A DNA stretch of 33,045 nt, from the NCBI GenBank assembly GCA_017640685.1, contig JAEPQF010000030.1:1-33045 (forward strand). Direction: 5' to 3'. Positions 29,767-33,045 of this stretch are shown one piece after another. Position numbers and translations under genes: made by a program. This stretch comes from Hyphomicrobiales bacterium (lineage in GTDB: Bacteria > Pseudomonadota > Alphaproteobacteria > Rhizobiales > HXMU1428-3). Position 1 is the first letter of the stretch; each line of letters opens with the position of its first letter. The notes under the pieces were generated by a model that worked only from the letters and a program-made list of their open reading frames with translations, was not told the DNA's origin and searched no databases.

Positions 29767-30063
29767 TTATCTATATCCGCGACTTTTTAGATCTGCTTCT
29801 TCAGCAAAAAAAGTTCCTGCCAATAATCCTATTGCCGTACATGGAATAGAGCAACCCCACCACAGCAAAACCTGGCCTGCATACTCAAGCCCACGGCCAT
29901 CATATAGGTGAAATGGCAATGCCAATGTTAATATAAAACTGTAACCAATAGCCATAATGCCAGCTAAAGATAGGGCAATGAAAACCAACATCAAGGTTCT
30001 TTCCCAAAACTTTAACATTAAAGCCGCAAGTAAAATTAAAAAGATTATTCCAAGTATTTTCAT
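29767..30063 (-). CDS. Small membrane protein, unknown
   Basis: 98 residues. Hydrophobic segments at about 3-17 (ILGIIFLILLAALML), 24-48 (TLMLVFIALSLAGIMAIGYSFILTL) and 66-85 (VLLWWGCSIPCTAIGLLAGTFF). The start lies one base after the upstream gene's stop, so it is the last gene of a compact - strand operon (31174 to 29767). No family recognised. Confidence 0.7.
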   Translation of the reverse strand: MKILGIIFLILLAALMLKFWERTLMLVFIALSLAGIMAIGYSFILTLALPFHLYDGRGLEYAGQVLLWWGCSIPCTAIGLLAGTFFAEEADLKSRGYR

Positions 30064-30064
30064 T

Positions 30065-30334
30065 TCACTTATTCTCTGTCTCTAAATTTTGCTTCTCTAG
30101 CGCTTTTCTGATCATCAAAACACATTCCTCAACCGCCCTTAAATCTGTTAGCAGTCTTTTCACTGTTTCTTGATCAATACATGGCTCCCAGTCAAACTTA
30201 CCTTCTGTAAGGTCCGATGTTATGATTGCTGCTTCCTGAAAGTCATTGATCTTGTCAATATGACTTAATGCGCTACGAGCTGAAAAAGAGAACCAAGATA
30301 AAGCTTCGTGTGCATCTTCGTTTATTTTGAACAT
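30065..30334 (-). CDS. Hypothetical small helical protein
   Basis: 89 residues, soluble and helical, with acidic and polar helices (FKINEDAHEALSWFSFSARSALSHIDKINDFQEAAIITSDL, KRLLTDLRAVEECVLMIRKALEKQNL). The start overlaps the end of the gene upstream by 13 bp; AAGAGA precedes it. No motif is recognised. Small helical proteins next to an attachment site often include regulators, but no helix-turn-helix is clear here. Confidence 0.7.
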   Translation of the reverse strand: MFKINEDAHEALSWFSFSARSALSHIDKINDFQEAAIITSDLTEGKFDWEPCIDQETVKRLLTDLRAVEECVLMIRKALEKQNLETENK

Positions 30335-30618
30335 TCTCTTGTCTCTATATAGGGGTTTAAGGCGGTCACTAAATTCTTTCTGGTTTTGTCATAGATTACA
30401 ATCATTGGCTTTACACCATCTAACTTAACAAGATATTTTGACCTAGTGTTGCTTTGTCTCTCAATAAAAATGCAAAAATAACTGCTACCTTGAATATCAT
30501 CTATTATGGTCTTTCTTTCAGCTTTTCCTAAGACTACGCCGAACCTTTGGAGTGACCTTTTTTGAAAATGGATTGTTTGGCAAATTTTTTTGCTTGCGCG
30601 GCGCTTCCTTCGTTTCAT
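30322..30618 (-). CDS. Hypothetical basic protein
   Basis: 98 residues from ATG 30618, with AGAGGTGAGGAG upstream. An open frame extends to 30708, but that part overlaps the J-domain gene. The N-terminus is very basic (MKRRKRRASKKICQ). The rest, KRSLQRFGVVLGKAERKTIIDDIQGSSYFCIFIERQSNTRSKYLVKLDGVKPMIVIYDKTRKNLVTALNP, is an alpha/beta fold that resembles small phage proteins of unknown function with a 'R-iyD----kiVTaL-p' ending, similar in pattern to RelE-like folds. I do not assign a toxin function. Confidence 0.68.
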   Translation of the reverse strand: MKRRKRRASKKICQTIHFQKRSLQRFGVVLGKAERKTIIDDIQGSSYFCIFIERQSNTRSKYLVKLDGVKPMIVIYDKTRKNLVTALNPYIETRECSK

Positions 30619-30622
30619 CTCC

Positions 30623-30639
30623 TCACCTCTCTTAGTTAA
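30623..30639 (-). repeat. 17-bp leader repeat, copy 1
   Basis: TCACCTCTCTTAGTTAA on the + strand, identical to 31177-31193. On the - strand it gives the ribosome binding site AGAGGTGA of the 98-residue gene and includes the stop codon of the J-domain gene. Confidence 0.85.
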
Positions 30640-31174
30640 TAGCCAGCTCAATTCTAGCTTGTTGATGGGCTTCATTGAGCGCAATCCATTCGCCTTCACT
30701 GCCTCCATGATCAGGGTGCGCTCGCTTGGCTAACTTTCTGAACCTAGTTTTAAGATCGAAGGGACTGGGGTTATATCCTGCGTCATAGCCGAATATCGTC
30801 CTCCATCCACTTTTTTTAGGCGCAGGTAAGGCCTCGAACCCCCTAAAGGCTTGCTCCATCATTTCTGATGAACCGTGTCGCTTGATAGCCCTCAAGCTTT
30901 CAATAGTTAAGCCTATAGCTCTAAGGTTTGATGTTTTGGTTTTGTATTTATCGCAGGCAAAGCAATACGATTTACCAGCCGAATTGAAATAAACGGCCAC
31001 AGGTGGAGCCTCAGGCGTTGATGTAATTTTCACGCCTGTCCCATTCATTAGCTTGATTTGGTTTTTTAAGTGTGCCCTGGCCTTTTGGTAATCAACCTTG
31101 AACTGTGATTGCTTCCTCAGATGTCGAGGTCTAATTTTTACTCCATCTGGCCATTGTAATTCGTTAATTTCCAT
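30632..31174 (-). CDS. Phage J-domain protein (DnaJ-like co-chaperone)
   Basis: 180 residues from ATG 31174 (AGAGGTG upstream; GTG at 31180 in frame is less likely). The C-terminal part is a J-domain: DLKTRFRKLAKRAHPDHGGSEGEWIALNEAHQQARIEL with the HPD tripeptide at residues 153-155, required to stimulate Hsp70 (DnaK) ATPase. The J-domain is at the C-terminus rather than the N-terminus, and lacks the G/F linker and zinc fingers. The N-terminal 120 residues are unrecognised, with SAGKSYCFACDKYKTKTSNLRAIGLTIESL in the middle. Phage J-proteins may recruit host DnaK for replication or repressor handling. First gene of the - strand operon near the attachment site. Confidence 0.85.
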   Translation of the reverse strand: MEINELQWPDGVKIRPRHLRKQSQFKVDYQKARAHLKNQIKLMNGTGVKITSTPEAPPVAVYFNSAGKSYCFACDKYKTKTSNLRAIGLTIESLRAIKRHGSSEMMEQAFRGFEALPAPKKSGWRTIFGYDAGYNPSPFDLKTRFRKLAKRAHPDHGGSEGEWIALNEAHQQARIELAIN

Positions 31175-31176
31175 AT

Positions 31177-31193
31177 TCACCTCTCTTAGTTAA
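31177..31193 (-). repeat. 17-bp leader repeat, copy 2
   Basis: Same 17 bp as 30623-30639, upstream of the J-domain gene start and giving its AGAGGTGA ribosome binding site. Confidence 0.85.
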
Positions 31194-31238
31194 AAACATA
31201 AATAAAATTACTAGAAGTTACTTATGTATGATTGTCAC

Positions 31239-31292
31239 TTGCACCCTACATTTGCACCCTACATTGGCACATGTTCTGCAAATGTCCTGCAA
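31239..31292 (+). repeat. Two tandem repeat pairs next to the attachment site (candidate integrase arm sites)
   Basis: TTGCACCCTACAT occurs twice head to tail (31239-31251, 31252-31264). Seven bases later ATGTYCTGCAA occurs twice head to tail (31271-31281, 31282-31292). They lie 60-115 bp inside the right attachment core, where tyrosine integrases and excisionases bind their arm sites. Confidence 0.65.
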
Positions 31293-31352
31293 TTCTCTGT
31301 AAACTATCAAATACGTAAGTTATTGTTTTTATTGGGTATGTATATTGTTTCA

Positions 31353-31402
31353 CTGGTCTGGGGGACCAGGGGTCGTAGGTTCAAATCCTATCGCTCCGAC
31401 CA
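31353..31402 (+). other. Right attachment site (attR): 3' fragment of tRNA-Pro(GGG)
   Basis: From the anticodon stem on, this is a tRNA 3' half: stem CTGGT (31353-31357), loop CTGGGGG with anticodon GGG, stem ACCAG, variable loop, T-arm GTAGG-TTCAAAT-CCTAT, acceptor CGCTCCG, A, CCA (31400-31402). No D-arm or acceptor 5' strand (expected CGGAGCG) exists upstream. A displaced tRNA 3' end is the classical mark of phage integration. The orientation means the whole tRNA gene should be at the left end, outside this window. Prophage ends here. Confidence 0.85.
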
Positions 31403-31451
31403 TTTCCAATAGTTACAGTTTATCTTGAATTTTTTCAGCTTTGCTAAGTTG

Positions 31452-31973
31452 CTAACTTAAAAGGGCGTGAGCTTTCCTTAAACGCACTTTTATAGAGGCA
31501 GCGGCCTCCACTTCTTTTGCTTGAGTTAATGTGGCTAAAATCTCAGTCTTTTTTTCTGGAAAAGAAACAGCAAAAACAGCAAGCCCATAATAAGTCCAGG
31601 CACGAACCATCTTATTCTCATGTTCAGTGCATTTTTGTAAGAAACCATAAATAACATTGCTTTGTTGCGAAGGTATTTTGACATATTCCATCACTTGTAA
31701 TACATGCAAAGTGGCCTCCCAATGCTGTAAGCATATAGCGCTCGAATAGAAAATTTCGCACTTAGTTGAGTTCAATGAAATAGCTTTGTTTTCACAATGA
31801 TGCTTGAAAAGCCACGTAGCTTCGCGCTCAACATCAGGACATGAAAAGAGATTAAAGAGTTCGGTGATAAAATTTTCATGTTCGCAAAAACGCGCATAGA
31901 TTTTCTTGATACTTGAAGTAGTTTTCAAATCACATTCTATGAGTTCAGCAAATAGATCATTATTCATATGCAT
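31452..31973 (-). CDS. Uncharacterised host protein, helical
   Basis: 173 residues, all helical, cysteine- and histidine-containing (FNLFSCPDVEREATWLFKHHCENKAISLNSTKCEIFYSSAICLQHWEATLHVLQVMEYVKIPSQQSNVIYGFLQKCTEHENKMVRAWTYYGLAVFA). The pattern of paired helices is HEAT/ARM-like, most clearly around EHENKMVRAWTYYGLA. It lies outside the attachment site, so it is chromosomal. No signal peptide. The function is not recognisable. ATG 31973 or the second Met (codon 3) may start it. Confidence 0.65.
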   Translation of the reverse strand: MHMNNDLFAELIECDLKTTSSIKKIYARFCEHENFITELFNLFSCPDVEREATWLFKHHCENKAISLNSTKCEIFYSSAICLQHWEATLHVLQVMEYVKIPSQQSNVIYGFLQKCTEHENKMVRAWTYYGLAVFAVSFPEKKTEILATLTQAKEVEAAASIKVRLRKAHALLS

Positions 31974-32018
31974 ATTCTCACAGTTTGAAAAAGCACCTTA
32001 AGTAATCAAGGTAAAAAA

Positions 32019-32807
32019 TTAATTTGCACCTACAAAATCGGTTAATGTTTTCAAATTTCTACCCGAAGCATGCGGTACTGCATCCAGCTTCTCTAAAGGA
32101 AAGCCTAGCCGATTAACCCACACAGTTGGATACCCAAACCATGTTGCACCAACCGCATCCCATCCAGCAAATGCAGTAAAGGCGATTTCCTCTTTTTGTA
32201 AACCAAATGCATCAACACCGAGTTGATAGGCTTTAGGAGCAGGCTTAAATGCTTGCGCGCGATCCGTACTGAGAACAAACTCGAAATAGTTTTCAATACC
32301 ATTATGTTGTAGGTTTTCTCTGAGCATATCTTCAGTCATATTAGAAAGAAATGCTAGCCTGATATTTTGCTCCTTCAAAGCCTCAAGCGCTGGTTTTACA
32401 TCTTTCCAGACAGGCAAACGAAGAAATGCTTTCATGATGTTTTCTTGTTTCTCTGGCGTCAGTTCTAGTTGCATGCTTTTGGCAGAAAACTGGAGAGCAT
32501 CCTCCATGACATGCCAGAAATTTTTATATTGTTTGCCAGAAGTTCTAAGCCATGTATAGCCGAAGATTTTCTTAAACCATGCTTTACGCAAGTCATCGCC
32601 ATGCTCAGGAAATCGTTTTTTTACGACTTTGAATGCCGATCTCGGATCAAATATGGGAAAAGCATCGAATGCAATAGCTTTAATTTTTTGTTGTCCAGCT
32701 GCAAGCGCAAAATTTCCAAACGGACTTGCTAGGGCTATTCCAAATGCTGCGCCACCTGTTGTGAGAGCCATGAAATCTCGTCGATTAAGGTCTCTTTTAT
32801 TTTTCAT
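32019..32807 (-). CDS. TAT-exported HAD-family protein, haloacid dehalogenase type II-like
   Basis: 262 residues from ATG 32807 (GGAGGAG upstream); an earlier in-frame start at 32858 would put the signal sequence too far inside. NRRDFMALTTGGAAFGIALASPFGNFALAAG is a twin-arginine signal (R9-R10), so the enzyme folds before export to the periplasm. HAD motifs: nucleophile D in AFDAFPIFD, S/T in FLSNMT, K in FKPAPKAY and the acidic loop in GWDAVGATWFGYPTVWVNR, matching L-2-haloacid dehalogenases (hydrolysis of 2-haloacids to 2-hydroxyacids). The first motif is FDAFPIFD rather than FDAYGTLFD, so the substrate may differ. Host gene. Confidence 0.88.
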   Translation of the reverse strand: MKNKRDLNRRDFMALTTGGAAFGIALASPFGNFALAAGQQKIKAIAFDAFPIFDPRSAFKVVKKRFPEHGDDLRKAWFKKIFGYTWLRTSGKQYKNFWHVMEDALQFSAKSMQLELTPEKQENIMKAFLRLPVWKDVKPALEALKEQNIRLAFLSNMTEDMLRENLQHNGIENYFEFVLSTDRAQAFKPAPKAYQLGVDAFGLQKEEIAFTAFAGWDAVGATWFGYPTVWVNRLGFPLEKLDAVPHASGRNLKTLTDFVGAN

Positions 32808-33045
32808 GGTTTGTTTCTCCTCCACAGGTTCACGTCTTAGGCGATTATTTACAGCCAATTGAAATAATAAAAAGTCTCACTTCCGAATAGCCTTAAAAGA
32901 CATCCAGTCGCGTCAATCATTATTCATAAATATAACAGTATCCTGCAGGTTGAATTTGCAAATCTTCGTGACGTACTCATCAAATATATTTGATAGGAGT
33001 GAAGAGCTAAACCCTCTTCTTTACTAACTAAAGAGGTGTCTAGTC
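32808..33045. other. Non-coding host DNA with a 16-bp palindrome and a hairpin
   Basis: No credible gene. ATCAAATATATTTGAT (32979-32994) is a perfect 16-bp palindrome, and TCTTTA/TAAAGA surrounds CTAAC near 33020-33037. These could be regulatory sites for the HAD gene or for a gene beyond the window. Nothing more is visible. Confidence 0.5.

Noticed and set aside
28274-31174. Integrase or repressor among the right-end genes
   Set aside because: None of the proteins has tyrosine or serine recombinase motifs or a CI-like repressor pattern.
31224-31412. Small + strand gene of 62 codons
   Set aside because: It covers the tandem repeats and the tRNA fragment; it is an accident of the attachment-site sequence.

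Overview
The window is most of a temperate phage (prophage) integrated in an AT-rich Gram-negative chromosome, followed by about 1.6 kb of host DNA. The virion genes follow the P22/Sf6 podovirus order: small terminase, large terminase, portal, scaffold, coat, adaptor, gp10-like tail hub, three DNA-ejection-type proteins, tail fibre, endolysin and spanins. The host is most likely a proteobacterium, because it has a TAT-exported HAD enzyme and the phage carries a two-component spanin. An alphaproteobacterium is possible: there is a GAAC-N7-GAAC-like SOS box, and the endolysin carries a C-terminal membrane module. The species cannot be named from the sequence.

Left (1-2943): the end of a DnaB-type helicase, then an initiator-like gene whose middle holds four iterons, a G-quadruplex-capable stretch and an AT-rich stretch. 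This is the lambda O / ori arrangement. Three small unknown genes follow; the last is placed like a late antiterminator. Positions 2944-4100 hold no credible gene. They contain a near-consensus promoter, a hairpin terminator about 75 nt downstream of the predicted start, and then about 950 nt packed with long and nested inverted repeats. The best reading is a lambda-like late promoter feeding a very large structured RNA, comparable in size and setting to the phage RNAs GOLLD and ROOL. Two reversed genes follow: a TopAI/YjhX-type topoisomerase I inhibitor without its usual partner, and a membrane protein.

Middle (5313-27294): the late operon on the + strand. It is interrupted by cargo cassettes, each bounded by a hairpin terminator: a sugar-nucleotide epimerase, a HigBA toxin-antitoxin pair and several small genes. 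A structured leader precedes the scaffold gene. A 30-bp module (end of a terminator, ribosome binding site and start codon) is repeated exactly before the tail fibre and endolysin genes. Lysis genes are a GH24 endolysin with a membrane tail, a short Rz-like protein with an overlapping Rz1-like lipoprotein, and two small membrane proteins.

Right (27334-31402): a two-ended membrane protein with a beta-rich domain, then genes on the - strand: a Y-family DNA polymerase, three small unknowns and a J-domain protein. Two head-to-tail repeat pairs, which look like integrase arm sites, lie next to a 50-bp 3' fragment of a tRNA-Pro(GGG) gene, the right attachment site. Everything beyond it (31452-33045) reads as host chromosome: an uncharacterised protein and an exported haloacid-dehalogenase-like protein. 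The integrase, the repressor and the left attachment site are outside the window.
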